Shown: positions 10,888 to 23,088, counted from the stretch's first letter. The stretch is DNA of 64,000 nucleotides from Liolophura sinensis (GCF_032854445.1 NC_088305.1:29662628-29726627), one strand, 5' to 3'. A program made the numbers and translations. Notes: a model not told the origin generated them from the sequence alone.

Positions 10888-11088
10888 GCATATAGTCATA
10901 TTCATGTGAGCATATAGTCATATTCATGTGAGCATATAGTCATATTCATGTGAGCATATAGTTATATTCATGTGAGCATATAGTTATATTCATGTGAGCA
11001 TATAGTCATATTCATGTGAGCATATAGTCATATTCATGTGAGCATATAGTCATATTCATGTGAGCATATAGTTATACTCATGTGAGAA
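10888..11088 (+). repeat. 22-bp minisatellite
   Basis: Nine nearly identical copies of GCATATAGTCATATTCATGT plus GA. The only common variant is GTC/GTT. Such homogeneity suggests recent expansion. Confidence 0.95.
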
Positions 11089-11477
11089 CAGGTATAGATC
11101 GGCCGAAAGGGGACACTATTTGTGCTTATTGGACTATCTATACACTGTTGATATATGGTTTTCCCGCATTTCGCTCAGATATCATTATTGAGAAATTCAA
11201 GCAACACAAATATCCCATGAATGGTAACACTTGTATGTAGTGTAACTGAAGAAGGTTTTCTTGCCTAAGACGTTAATGTAGCGGTGTCTGGTTTTATCAA
11301 AACAATTAGTGATGAAATCCTATCTATTAAATCCGTGTAAAGAATCGTAGTATAGAGAGTGGAGAAATGCCACGTAGATATCGTTTAGTGTGTTTAAGTA
11401 TCCACATACAGTTGACGCCTGAATTTTTCAATTGCGCAAGAGCAATTGTGTAATTGTTGCCCAGAAGCTATAGAGAT
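11089..11477. other. Unique spacer between two arrays
   Basis: No gene seen. It separates the 22-bp and 43-bp arrays. Confidence 0.3.
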
Positions 11478-14400
11478 CAAGCTGACATCTGTATACGGAG
11501 TGTTGAGGAGTTCTAATAATCAAACTCACAACTGTAGACTGAGAGTTGAGGAGATTTAGTGATCTGGATGACAACTATAGACGAAGAGTTCATGAGCTGT
11601 AGTGATCTGGCTGACAACTGTAGACTAAGAGTTGAGGAGCTCTAGTGATCAAGCTGACAACTGTAGATTTAGAGTTGAGGAACTCCAGTGATCTGGCTGA
11701 CAACTGTAGACTTAGAGTTGAGGAACTCTAGTTATCTGGATGACAACTGTAGACTTAGAGTTGAGGAACTCTAGTGATCTCGCTGACAACTGTAGACTTA
11801 GAGTTGAGGAACACCAGTGATCAAGCTGACAACTGTAGACTTAGAGTTGAGGAGCTCTAGTGATCTGGATGACAACTGTAGACTTAGAGTTGAGGAACTC
11901 TAGTGATCTCGCTGACAACTGTAGACTTAGAGTTGAGGAACACCAGTGATCAAGCTGACAACTGTAAACTTAGAGTTGAGGAGCTCTAGTTATCTGGATG
12001 ACAACTGTAGACTGAGAGTTGAGGAACTCTAGTGATCTGGCTGACAACTGTAGACTTAGAGTTGAGGATCTCCAGTGATCAAGCTGACATCTGTAGACTT
12101 AGAGTTGAGGAACTCCAGTGATCAAGCTGACAACTGTAGATTTAGAGTTGAGGAACTGCAGTGATCAAGCTGACAACTGTAGACCTAGAGTTGGGGAATT
12201 CTAGTGATCAAGCTGACAACTGTAGATTTAGAGTTGAGGAACTGCAGTGATCAAGCTGACAAATGTAGACTTAGAGTTGAGGAACTCCAGTGATCAAGCT
12301 GACAACTGTAGACTTAGAGTTGAGAAACTGCAGTCATCAAGCTGACAACTGTAGACTTAGAGTTGAGGAGCTCTAGTGATCTGGCTGACAACTGTAGACT
12401 TAGAGTTGAGGAACTCTAGTGATTTGGATGACAACTGTAGACTTAGGGTTGAGGAGCTCCAGTGATCAAGCTGACAACTGTAGACTTAGAGTTGAGAAAC
12501 TGCAGTCATCAAGCTGACAACTGTAGACTTAGAGTTGAGGAACGCTAGTTATCTGGCTGACAAACTGTAGACTTAGAGTTGAGGAACTCCAGTGATCAAG
12601 CTGACAACTGTAGATTTAGGGTTGAGGAACTCTAGTGATCTGGCTGACAACTGTAGACTTAGAGTTGAGGAACTCTAGGGATCTGGCTGACAAACTGTAG
12701 ACTTAGAGTTGAGGAACTCCAGTGATCAAACTGACAACTGTAGACTTAGAGTAGAGGAGCTCTAGTTATCTGGGTGACAACTGTAAACTTAGAGTTGAGG
12801 AACTCCAATGATCTGGTTGACAACTGTAGACCTAGAGTTGAGGAATTCTAGTGATCTGGCTGACAACTGTAGACTTAGAGTTGAGGAGCTCTAGTGATCT
12901 GGCTGACAACTGTAGACTTAGAGTTGAGGAACTCTAGTGATCTGGCTGACAACTGTGGACTTAGAGTTGAGGAACTCCAGTGATCAAGCTGACAGCTGTA
13001 GACTTAGAGTTGAGGAACTCCAGTGATCAAGCTGACAACTGTAGATTTAGAGTTGAGGAACTCCAGTGATCAAGCTGACAACTGTAGACGTAGAGTTGAG
13101 GAACTCTAGTGATCTGGCTGACAACTGTAGACTTGGAGTTGAGGAACTCCAGTGATCAAGCTGACAACTGTAGACTTAGAGTAGAGGAATTCTAGTAATC
13201 AAGCTGATAACTGTAGACTTAGAGTTGAGGAGCTCTAGTTATCTGGCTGACAACTGTAGACTTAGAGTTGAGGAACTCTAGTGATCTGGTTGACAACTGT
13301 AGACTTAGTGTTGAGGAACTCTAGTTATCTGGCTGACAACTATAGACATAGAGTTGAGGAACTCTAGTAATCTTGATGACAACTGTAGACTTAGAGTTGA
13401 GGAACTCTAGTGATCAAGCTGACATCTGTAGACTTAGAGTTGAGGAACGCTAGTGATCAAGCTGACAGCTGTAGATTTAGGGTTGAGGAACTCTAGTGAT
13501 CTGGCTGACAACTGTAGACTTAGAGTTGAGGAACTCTAGTGATCTGGCTGACAACTGTAGACTTAGAGTTGAGGAACTCTAGTGATCTGGATGACAACTG
13601 TAGAAATAGAGTTGAGGAACTCCAGTGATCAAGCTGACAACTGTAGACTTAGAGTAGAGGAATTCTAGTGATCAAGCTGATAACTGTAGACTTAGAGTTG
13701 AGGAACTCCAGTGATCAAGCTGACAACTGTAGACAGAGTTGAGGAATTCTAGTGATCAAGCTGACAACTGTAGACTTAGAGTTGAGGAACGCTAGTGATC
13801 AAGCTGACAACTGTAGACTTAGAGTTGAGGAATTCTAGTGATCTGGCTGACAACTGTAGACTTAGAGTTGAGGAACTCCAATGATCAAGCTGACAACTGT
13901 AGACTTAGAGTTGAGGAACTCCAGTGATTAAGCTGACAACTGTGGACTTAGAGTTGAGGAGCTCTAGTTATCTGGGTGACAAACTGTAGACTTAGAGTTG
14001 AGGAACTCCAGTGATCAAGCTGACAACTGTAGATTTAGAGTTGAGGAACTCCAGTGATCAAGCTAACAACTGTAGACTTAGTGTTGAGGAACTGCAGTCA
14101 TCAAGCTGACAACTGTAGACTTAGAGTTGAGGAACTCCAGTGATCTGGCTGACAACTGTAGACTTAGAGTTGAGGAACTCTAGTGATCTGGCTGACAACT
14201 GTAAACTTAGAGTTGAGGAGCTCTAGTTATCTGGATGACAACTGTAGATATAGAGTTGAGGAACTGCAGTGATCAAGCTGACAACTGTAGACTTGGAGTT
14301 GAGGAACTCCAGTTATCAAGCTGACAACTGTAGACTTAGAGTAGAGGAATTCTAGTGATCAAGCTGATAACTGTAGACCTAGGGTTGAGGAGCTCTAGTT

Positions 14401-14955
14401 ATCTGGCTGACAACTGTAGATTTAGAGTTGAGGAATTCTAGTGATCTGGCTGACAACTGTAGATTTAGAGTTGAGGAACTCCAATGATCAAGCTGACAAC
14501 TGTAGACTTAGAGTTGAGGAACTCAAGTGATCTGGATGACAACTGTAGACTTAGAGTTGAGGAATTCTAGTGATCAAGCTGACAACTGTAGACTTAGAGT
14601 TCATGAGCTCTAGTTATCTGGGTGACAACTATAAACGGGATGTTGAGGAGGTCTAGAGGTCAAACTGACAACTGTAGACGGAGAGTGCAGAAGTTCTAGA
14701 AAAAAAGATGACAACTGTAGACAGGATTTCAAAAGCTCTTGTAATCTGGCTGACAACTATAGACAGAGAGTTCAGGAGCTCTAGTGATCTGGCTGACATC
14801 TGCTCATGTAGACTGAGACCTTCAGAAGCTCCAATCTGGCTTACAAATGTAGACGAAGATTTTAGGAGCTCCAGTCTGGCTGACAACTGTAGACGAAGAG
14901 CTTAGGAGCTCCAGTCTGGCTGACAACTGCAGACGGAAAATTCAGGAGCTCTAGT
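11478..14955 (+). repeat. 43-bp minisatellite, main array
   Basis: About 80 copies of a 43-bp unit with core CTGACAACTGTAGACTTAGA and GTTGAGGAACTC. The main variant positions are GATCTGG versus GATCAAG and CTCTAGT versus CTCCAGT. These variants occur in irregular runs, as expected from unequal exchange and conversion. Edge copies (first about 150 bp and last about 300 bp) are the most diverged. The unit length rotates the reading frame, so no protein is encoded. Confidence 0.97.
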
Positions 14956-15745
14956 GATCTGACTAGACTAATTCAGGAGGTTTAGAAATCAAGCTGACAA
15001 CTGTTGACAGAGATTACAGAAGCTCTATCAATCAGGAAGACAACTGAGGATGGAGAGTTTAGGACTCTAGTGATCTGGCTGACAACTGCAGACGGAGAAT
15101 TGAGGAGCTTTTGTGATCTGACTAGACTAGTTGAGGAGGTTTAGAAATCAAGCTGACAACTGACAGAGATTACAGAAGCTCTATCAATCAGGAAGACAAC
15201 TGAGGATGGAGAGTTTAGGACTCTAGTGATCTGACTGACAACTGCAGACGGAGAATTGAGGAGCTCTTGTGATCTGACTAGACTAGTTGAGGAGGTTTAG
15301 AAATCAAGCTGACAACTGACAGAGATTACAGAAGCTCTATCAATCAGGAAGACAACTGAGGATGGAGAGTTTAGGACTCTAGTGATCTGACTGACAATTG
15401 CAGACGGAGAATTGAGGAGCTCTTGTGATCTGACTAGACTAGTTGAGGAGGTTTAGAAATCAAGCTGACAACTGACAGAGATTACAGAAGCTCTATCAAT
15501 CAGGAAGACAACTGAAGATGGAGAGTTTAGGACTCTAGTGATCTGACTGACAATTGCAGACGGAGAATTGAGGAGCTCTTGTGATCTGACTAGACTAGTT
15601 GAGGAGGTTTAGAAATCAAGCTGACAACTGTTGACAGAGATTACAGAAGCTCTATCAATCTGGAAGACACCTGTGGAGGAAGAGTTTAGGAGCTCTAGTG
15701 ATGTGGCTGACAACTGTAGATGGAGAGTTCGGGAACTCTAGTGAT
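14956..15745 (+). repeat. 156-bp higher-order repeat at array end
   Basis: The right edge of the 43-bp array turns into a higher-order repeat. The block starting ACTAGACTAGTTGAGGAGG recurs at 14,962, 15,121, 15,277, 15,433 and 15,589. The later intervals are exactly 156 bp and the first is 159 bp because of an extra three bases. Each block holds four degenerate monomers, and the blocks are almost identical to one another. Confidence 0.92.
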
Positions 15746-15829
15746 CTAGTGATGTAATAAATAAGTTGTAATGTGTCCGAACATTGCAGTTACCGCCAGA
15801 TATATAACCACTAACCTGTCAGATTTTCT

Positions 15830-16025
15830 GATCAACTGTTTACCTGACTGACTTATTGGGTAACCACTTACTCGCAGACCTAATGACCTGACAGGTTTAC
15901 TGACTAACCACTTACCCGGCAGACTTGCTAGTCAGCCACTTTCTTGACAGACTTACTGACTATTCACTTACCCGGCAGACTTGTTAGTCAGCCACTTACT
16001 TGACAGGCTTACTGACTAACCACAA
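15830..16025 (+). repeat. ~29-bp degenerate repeat
   Basis: Six to seven imperfect copies of a motif like CTTACCCGGCAGACTTACTG plus ACTAACCAC, with paired copies forming a ~58-bp period. It sits between the 43-bp array and family A copy 3. Confidence 0.8.
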
Positions 16026-16028
16026 TTC

Positions 16029-16398
16029 CGGTTAACCCGGGGCTAGGGACTGTATATTCATCGTGTTGAATTAGATGGCCACGTTGGATCTATGATCAGT
16101 TGCAATCAAAGCGCAACTGAGATACATATTTCATTATCGACTGCTTACTATATAACATGTTACACGACTTGAATACTGATTTTACTCGGTCGCCTAGAAC
16201 ATACCTTGCATCATTTCCTACATCATTGAAAACAGTTGGCTGTTTGTGTTTGTATGATTCCTTCCTATTTTCGTACTTTATATATTGCTTTAGTTCTTTG
16301 GTAGTTTGTGACAAAGGTCATTTTGGGAATTAGCTTTGCGATTATTGACCCGGAACGTCCATCTTGGTTTACGGATGGTGTACGAATGTCGTTTCATT
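16029..16398 (+). repeat. Dispersed repeat family A, copy 3
   Basis: Full-length copy from GGTTAACCCGGGGCTAGGG to GGTGTACGAATGTCGTTTC. It aligns along its length with 8508-8846, 23,167-23,546 and, inverted, 9978-10,370. Confidence 0.82.
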
Positions 16399-16399
16399 T

Positions 16400-17020
16400 A
16401 TTGTTACACAGGTATAATCCATTTAATTAGAACCTTTGCTTGTAACTAATTCTGGACACTAATCCGTTAATAAACACCTGATAACTGAAGTTGAGAAAAC
16501 ACCTTTTGTCAGTTACGATGATGTATAAGTTGCATTACGGTAGGCTTAGAAACACCTGATAGTCTCATCAGTCTATCCCTCAATCCATCAGACAATACAA
16601 GTCGTGCTATAGTGTTAAGACATATTGTTACATTTCGCCGTTTCATCGTCAGCCTTTATTTTGTTTCGTTGAAGACCTGATGTTGTCTGGCGACCCAACT
16701 CCATCATTCATCATGCATTTCCAATAAGCAGGTGGGATAATGCCAGGCGTTTTTTTTTCATCCCATTTGTATGATTGAGTGCCAATTTGCGATGTTCTCG
16801 CTTACTCAGCTCCACTCCGCTTTTTATGCATCTCTACTGTTTACAGTCACATTTTTAAATCATTGCCATTAATGACACAGTTTATATTCGTTCATGGAAC
16901 ATGTTTACCAACATTTTAACCTGTTGTGATTCGTGTTTACCCTGCACATATGCAAGATTCATCCTGTTGCCAAAACGAAAAAAACAAAAACAAAAAATAA
17001 CGGCCCATTAGCTGGTTAAT
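16400..17020. other. No gene recognised
   Basis: AT-rich, with a short A-rich run near 16,980. No supported feature. Confidence 0.3.
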
Positions 17021-17024
17021 ATTG

Positions 17025-17338
17025 CTAGCCGTTCAATCACTAGTACACGAGGAGCGGGTTCAAAACCGCCATTGGAAAAGGAATTCCCTTGGTGACAAGC
17101 CATAGTGGCGACCATAGTGAGGCCATTTGCACAGTCTGACGTTCGTTGAAAACCACTTGTCCTCAGCCAGTATGGTGTGCATAACAGTATATCTCATTAT
17201 GTGCGAAAAGTTCGCCAGTAACTTGGCAAAGGCCTTTGGTTTACCCCGGTTTACTTCACCTATTGAGCTGATCGCCATCACATAGGTGAAAATTCTTGAA
17301 TATGCCGTTAAACAACAATCAAATAAATAAATAAATTA
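17025..17338 (+). repeat. SINE, family 3
   Basis: A degenerate head with a B-box-like GGGTTCAAAACCGCC is followed by a body with GTTCGCCAGTAACTTGGCAA and GGTTTACCCCGG. The tail AATTCTTGAATATGCCGTTA is followed by AACAACAATCAAATAAATAA. The tail is related to family 1 but the body differs. The minus-strand frame at 17,060-17,281 is a by-product. Confidence 0.7.
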
Positions 17339-17855
17339 ATAGTACATATCCACTGTACTGTACATATAAGGGGCCCTGTACGAAAACGATCGGTTCCAAT
17401 AATGAATCAGATATCGATTTAATATGTCGAGTAATAACCCTCAACCGTAATGAGATTTGTTATGGCAATTTCTAATACAAGCACGGAGCACCATGTAATC
17501 TGACAGCTGAACCATATTCGATGTGGTATTGTCTCTGAAGTCCGGATGAAGTAAATCCTGCTGCTCATTGGTCAATACATGTCACGTGTAAGGTCATACT
17601 TAATGTCTCGTTATAGCTCCTTAATTAAAAACAGGTCACTTTTGTGAAGTGACAATGTAACTAACCACGGCTACAAATTAAAATCTGACTATCAGTAATT
17701 TGTTAAGATTCTTAAGTTGTCATTTACTACCTCCATAAGAGCGAGTTTTCACGCTAGCACAATCTCATCTAATTCAATATTTTGTCATCATTCCTGGTGT
17801 TGATAAGACAAGAGATAATACAGTAACTAATTCTGTCTTTATCATTTTCTCCCAG

Positions 17856-18061
17856 GTGTCTTCAATCCAGCTGATTATACGTCTTTCAAACCATATGAAA
17901 ACCCTGACCTATACAGTTCACCAACCGCTTTTGTAAATCTCAAGTTGCCAAATATGAAAAAGGGCCTCAAAAGCTCCTTTCACTTGTCTTTCACACGTTA
18001 TACGTTCCTTTTTAAACCGCCATTACACACTAACTTAAAATCTAGGGACCTAACAACCTGA
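17856..18061 (+). CDS. Candidate exon, possible LamG-like segment
   Basis: A strong acceptor (TTATCATTTTCTCCCAG) ends at 17,855. The next frame (phase: two bases, then codons from 17,858) is open for 67 codons to TGA at 18,059. The middle part, SPTAFVNLKLPNMKKGLKSS followed by FHLSF, resembles the first beta strands of laminin-G/concanavalin-like domains of extracellular proteins; this is a weak judgement from pattern. The real donor is not obvious and the last ~20 codons may be intron. A second exon-like piece of similar flavour follows at 18,896-18,954 on the same strand, so an extracellular multi-exon gene on + is possible. Confidence 0.3.
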
Positions 18062-18895
18062 GCAGTTCTAATGAAATGTGCAACAGGTTTTCGTCAGGCT
18101 CAGCGTGGCTCATGTCAGGGAATTTTATACCACTTGCTATTATTGTTTTCTCTTTATTGGAATTGTAATGAGAAATAATTAATCTTTTATTGCAACTCAT
18201 TTTTGGCTCCTGTCTGAAAGATTTAGATATACAGTTGTTTTATCATGTACATACTTGACCAACCTACTTCAACTGACAAGACGGCATCGGTTATGAAATT
18301 ATGTATCAAAGATTGTTCTGCATTCGGAATTCTCTGATTATCTGGCCTTAAGTTCGGCGTGAGAAATACAGAAGTTAGAATGACATTATTTCAATTTGCC
18401 GCATTACAATGACTTTTGATTCAGTCCCAAGTAATAAAGGGACTGGGTCACGATTTAATATGCTCTGACCGTCTTAAAGTGGTTTGTTCAATGTTTTCTA
18501 TCCTGTACAAAACGTCATAGAACGCGTTCGTATCACATATGACAAATATAGCCCTTATGTAAATGGTCAAACCTTGTTTTTCCACAAAAAAATAAAACAT
18601 CCATGCCTTTACATTCTCATTTTTACATGGATATTAGGGGCGGTTTGCGTGGCCAGTTTCCGAACTGCGTTACATTTTGTAGCCAGTTAAAAATTAAATT
18701 TTCGCCTTGTCGGTGTGTATATTAAAACAATTATTGCTTATGGATTACTGCTCCCCTATGTAATAAAGTTTGTACACGTATTCAATTAATTCTGGTTGCT
18801 CTATGTATCGTGCTTATTTTGCCTGAGTAATACTTGACTTAGGAACAAAACCTGCAGTACAGTGTACACAGTGTCTTCAGTTATCTGACTTTCAG

Positions 18896-18954
18896 AATTC
18901 CACGGTTTTGAAGGTTCATCAGATTACAAACACTTGAACTTTTCCTTCACCAAG
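18896..18954 (+). CDS. Candidate 59-bp internal exon
   Basis: Flanked by TTATCTGACTTTCAG (acceptor ending 18,895) and AAG/GTAATC (donor at 18,955). One frame is open: two bases, then 19 codons encoding FHGFEGSSDYKHLNFSFTK. The F.G.SDY..L.FSF pattern again suggests the opening strands of a laminin-G-type fold. The other two frames contain stops. Small size makes a chance occurrence possible. Confidence 0.3.
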
Positions 18955-19184
18955 GTAATCTATCGTCGATTATACAACCAAATTTCCGACCTGTAACTGC
19001 ACGACTGTAGAACTGATACCACCCAAGGCTTGATATGACGGCTATAAAGCGTTTAAAAGGGGGACAACTCTTTTTACCACAAAATCGTTATAAGACAGGC
19101 ATTCTGCGCACAGCGTATAACAGCGTCAGCATCGTAAACAGAGACAGGACCAATTCCGTGAGGTGAGGCCTCTGAACAGTTAAA

Positions 19185-20212
19185 CCATTTTGGTACTTTC
19201 TGGCTTAGCACTAAGAATGAATGGCCATCTACTGGTCAACCCGGTGCCAGTATGCCCGTTGTCAGTATGTAGCTGGATGTCCTGGCTTAGCTCTCAGCTA
19301 AGGGTAGGGCATCATTTGATGGCCCATCAGTTGACAGTATGTACCTTAACCGGGTATCCTCGCTTGGTTTTCATCTTGAAAAGGATGGGCCATCTATTGG
19401 TCGAACCGATGTCTGCATACTGCAGCCAGATGTCAACGCTTGACTTTCAGCATTACGGGGAAAGCGATGTTTTGTTCAACCGGTATCAACATACGATGGC
19501 TGGGTGTTCTCGCTTGGCTTTCAGCATGAAGGGGTAGGCCATGTTTTATCCATCCGGTATCACCATTCTACGGTTAAGTGTCCTCGCTTGGCTTTCAGCA
19601 TGACGGGATGGGACATGTTTTGTCCATCCGGTATCACCATACGATGGCTGGGTGTCCTCGCTTGACTTTCAGCATGACGGGATGGGACATGTTTTGTCCA
19701 TCCGGTATCACCATGCGATGGCTGGGTGTCCTCGCTTGCCTTTCAGCACGAAGGGGTAGGCCATGTTTTATCCATCCGGTATCACCATACTACGGTTAAG
19801 TGTCCTCGCTTGGCTTTCAGCATGACGGGATGGGACATGTTTTGTTCATCCGGTATCACCATACGATGGCTGGGTGTCCTCGCTTGACTTTCAGCATGAC
19901 GGGGTGGGCCATGTTTTGTCCATCCGGTATCACCATACGATGGCTGGGTGTCCTCGCTTGACTTTCAGCATGACGGGGTGGGTCATGTTTTGTCCATCCG
20001 GTATCACCATACGATGGCTGGGTGTCCTCGCTTGACTTTCTGCAGGACGGGGTAAGCGATGTTTTGTCCATCCGGTATCACCATACGATGGCTGGGTGTT
20101 CTCGCTTGGCTTTCAGCATGAAGGGGTAGGCCATGTTTTGTTCATCCGGTATCACCATACTATGGTTAAGTGTCCTCGCTTGACTTTCAGCACGAAGGGG
20201 TAAGCCATCAGT
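19185..20212 (+). repeat. 74-bp minisatellite
   Basis: About fourteen copies of a 74-bp unit with GTTTTGTCCATCCGGTATCA, CCATACGATGGCTGGGTGTC and CTCGCTTGACTTTCAGCATG. Two subtypes alternate, one with ATACGATGGCTGGG and one with ATACTACGGTTAAG. Open frames across it on both strands are accidental. Confidence 0.95.
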
Positions 20213-20214
20213 TT

Positions 20215-20810
20215 TTCGACCTGGTGGCAGGATTCTGTGTATGCCGTGTGCAAATCAAAAAAAAAAAAAAAAGGAAAGAAAAGAAAAAGACAATTCCCAC
20301 ATACGTGAACACAAATGCCCGAAATAACCATGAACGCAATCGAGAATAACTTAGCATCTGTATGCCTCACATCTTCTCATAATTGATGGCGTCTTGTCGG
20401 TTGGAGTAGGTTGGTCAAGTACATGTAACTACATACTAAAACGGCTGTATATCCAACGCTCTCGGAAGGAAGCCAAGAAATGAATTGAAGTGAAAGATTA
20501 TTTGTAAACGTAATTGTTTGCAAGAGAATGAAAAAGTAGTCGCAAAAATCCTTGTACAATGACATGCAATTCGTGCTCAATCCCTGACTTCTTCAAATTC
20601 TTCAGGTCAAATACAAACGGCACGATAAACCAGAGGAAAACCATTGATCGCACATTTGATTGGCACTGCTCAAGGATGTCACGTTCCTAGATTAGAAATT
20701 TTAAAGTGATGATAAAATGTATTCTGTTATTGCAGCAGATTATTCTGTTAAATATTGCACACATATTTTATTAATTTAACAGAGGGATTTTAATGGACTA
20801 ACAGGATATT
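20215..20810. other. No gene recognised
   Basis: Contains an A16-17 run at about 20,256. Otherwise unremarkable AT-rich sequence. Confidence 0.3.
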
Positions 20811-20934
20811 CGGTTGAATATAACACATGTATTATGTTATAACCATGGGCAGGGAATTTGTGGCTTTCGACGTTCTCACTGCTCGTGTGGCGTTGTTATC
20901 AATAAGCGACGACGACGTGGACATTTACACAATC

Positions 20935-21045
20935 TAATGTTCCCTGAAGGCCTCTTCTCTTCCACCAGTTTGGTGCGAATGTCTGTACACCTCACATGGG
21001 AATGTTCGCCCATGACCTGCCAAAGCTCAAAAGTTACCCAAGAGA
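20935..21045 (+). repeat. Possible SINE body fragment (family 3)
   Basis: CACCTCACATGGGAATGTTC, GCCCATGACCTGCCAAAG and the following bases resemble the body of the 17-kb SINE (ATGTGCGAAAAGTTCGCCAG, then TAACTTGGCAAAG). Head and tail are missing. Confidence 0.35.
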
Positions 21046-21245
21046 CTACCTCGTATTGTTCTGGTAAAGGGCATAAAGGCGTCAACATAATCGGAAAAAC
21101 CTGAAAAATATGATATCAGAAACCCACCTTAACACATTTGCTTTCGCAGAATTTCTTGAAAAGAAAAAATGCTAAAAAACAATTCCAAGTAAATGGGCAT
21201 GCGTGAAAAATCAGTTGACCTCGAGATGTATGCTCCATGTATATG

Positions 21246-21398
21246 TTTTATTTATTAATTTGATTGGTGTACTCAAGAATATTTCACTTATACGACAGCG
21301 GTCAGCATTATGGTGGGAGGAAACCGGGCAGAGCCCGGAGGAAACCCACGACCAGGTTGCTGCCAGACCTTACCACTTACGGCCTAAGAGGTCCACGT
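21246..21398 (-). repeat. SINE family 1, truncated, minus strand
   Basis: The tail (ATTTATTAATTTGATTGGTG) is at the low end, followed by CAGCATTATGGTGGGAGG and CCGGGCAGAGCCCGGAGG. The copy ends at TACGGCCTAAGAGG, where the 39-bp array begins within a few bases. Confidence 0.85.
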
Positions 21399-21402
21399 AT
21401 AT

Positions 21403-21786
21403 GCAGTAAAGCGGATATGATCAAGGTTGGGAGTGAAATGAGTAGTAAAGCGGACTTGATCATGGTTGGGAGTGAAATGAGTAGTAAAGCGGATATCATC
21501 ATGGTTAGGAGTGAAATGAGTAGTAAAGCGGACTTGATCATGGTTGGGAGTTAAATGAGTAGTAAAGCGGACTTGATCATGGTTGGGAGTGAAATGAGTA
21601 GTAAAGCGGATATGATAAAGGTTGGGAGTGAAATGAGTAGTAAAGCGGACTTGATCATGGTTGGGAGTGAAATGAGTAGTAAAGCGGATATGATAAAGGT
21701 TGGGAGTGAAATGAGTAGTAAAGCGGATATGATCATGGTTGGGAGTGAGATGAGTAGTAATGATCATGGTTGGGAGTTAAATAAGT
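21403..21786 (+). repeat. 39-bp minisatellite
   Basis: About ten copies of a 39-bp unit (GAGTGAAATGAGTAGTAAAG then CGGACTTGATCATGGTTGG). Because 39 is a multiple of three and the unit lacks stops in several frames, long repetitive frames appear on both strands, such as 21,384-21,767 on minus. The unit is truncated in the last copy. No signal peptide, start context or exon structure supports coding. Confidence 0.95.
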
Positions 21787-21789
21787 AAA

Positions 21790-22480
21790 ATAGAACAATA
21801 CTGCGCAGACAATATTTAGAATTTTCTCTTGAGATTAATGTAAGGTAAGAGAAATCCAAGATGTCTGTTGTGCAATCTTCCAAAAAAAAAAATGAAAAAA
21901 GGGCATTTAACAGCCATCGAATCTTAAGACGTTGAACGGCGGGAAAAATCTTATAACCATGTGTCCTTGTCAGTTCTGCTCGCAGTCACTGAGCAAAAAA
22001 GGTCAGTGGAACATATGGGAGCAGACGAATGGTTCAAAATTGCATGCAACCTTCTTGTCACTCTCCAGATTTGGGGGTGACATAAAGGGTCTTTTTTGTG
22101 AAGCTTCAATTTAGCAGACGAACAGAGGATTGCCGTGGTATCTTAACTAATGCCGTTTAGGTCGTCGAATATTTCCACCTTTATAATGACAATTTTTTTT
22201 CGAAACTGGTAAAGTAGTGCTTAACTATTACAAGAGAGCAATAGTCGGTCCGACTTGGGCTCGATTCGGCATAGCGCGGGGAAATGTTCTGCATAACTTC
22301 TGAGTCACAGACACGAAGGAATTGATCGAGACGGACCATGTGTGGCAAACCCTAGGCAACTGTAAGGTGCTATAAAAATCGTGGCGCAACCTTTGCCTGT
22401 CGAGGATTACATCTTGGTGCGGAGTGATATATAATTAAAGGGGCAAAAGGGTAAAAGGACAAGAGTTATCATCTGTTTTT
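21790..22480. other. No gene recognised
   Basis: Contains a 60-codon frame at 21,932-22,114 with a CPCQFC motif, which I cannot interpret. Otherwise unremarkable. Confidence 0.3.
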
Positions 22481-22491
22481 TATCAACAGCT

Positions 22492-22620
22492 GACATCGGC
22501 TTTAACAATAGAATGCGTGCAGGTGCAATCTGTGTAGACTTAGAGACAACATTTCCGGAAAATAAACTCCCTGGGCTAAATCGAAGATGTCGAGTGCGGA
22601 AAAAGAGGCCTGAGGATTGA
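22492..22620 (+). pseudogene. Reverse-transcriptase-like relic
   Basis: The frame reads ADIGFNNRMRAGAICVDLET then TF, resembling the block around motif A of non-LTR reverse transcriptases (in related elements a GF..(K/R)M..GAVFVDL..AF pattern). After TF the similarity is lost, and TGA follows at 22,618. The normal second acidic position of motif A is not visible, so no activity is implied. Unidentified open frames continue on both strands to 23,050 and may be more of the same dead element. An exon reading is also possible because an acceptor (TTTTTTATCAACAG) ends at 22,489. Confidence 0.3.
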
Positions 22621-23088
22621 CAGAAATCAGAGCAAGAGCCAGAGAGAAACTCGCGTGGTTCATCTTAATGAATCATTAAGGCCGGCTGAATGGAGGAGTA
22701 TTTCTACTTGTCTGGGTCTGCTATGGTGGAACTGTCCATGCGGGTACACCAACCTGGCGGGAACACAATAAGAGGGTCGTCTGCTCAACACCACTCGGGC
22801 CATTAATCGAAGGCAAAGACTCCCAAAAGAAGATCCCTTGACACAAAAAGACGTTTGGTGGAGTCGCAAACACAGACATGGACACTGACCTGCGTGGGAG
22901 GGGAATATGCAAACAGTAACGATTCCGATGACTTGAACCACATCACCGCGAATCAACACCGCCCTAACGCCAGTATACTCGGTCCTATAAAACACCAGAT
23001 CAAACACGCTGAAGACAATCCGGTGATAGCGAAAAAATGTAGGTGCCTATAGTTCATGGAACTACATTCCCCGCAGTGATTCTAGGAA

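Noticed and set aside
11478-15745. CRISPR-like regular repeat
   Set aside because: Contiguous tandem monomers without unique spacers, in eukaryotic DNA.
19190-19537. 115-codon + frame
   Set aside because: Produced by the 74-bp minisatellite, whose unit length rotates the frame.
21384-21767. 127-codon minus repetitive frame
   Set aside because: Artefact of the 39-bp array: period divisible by three and no stops. No start context or signal peptide.
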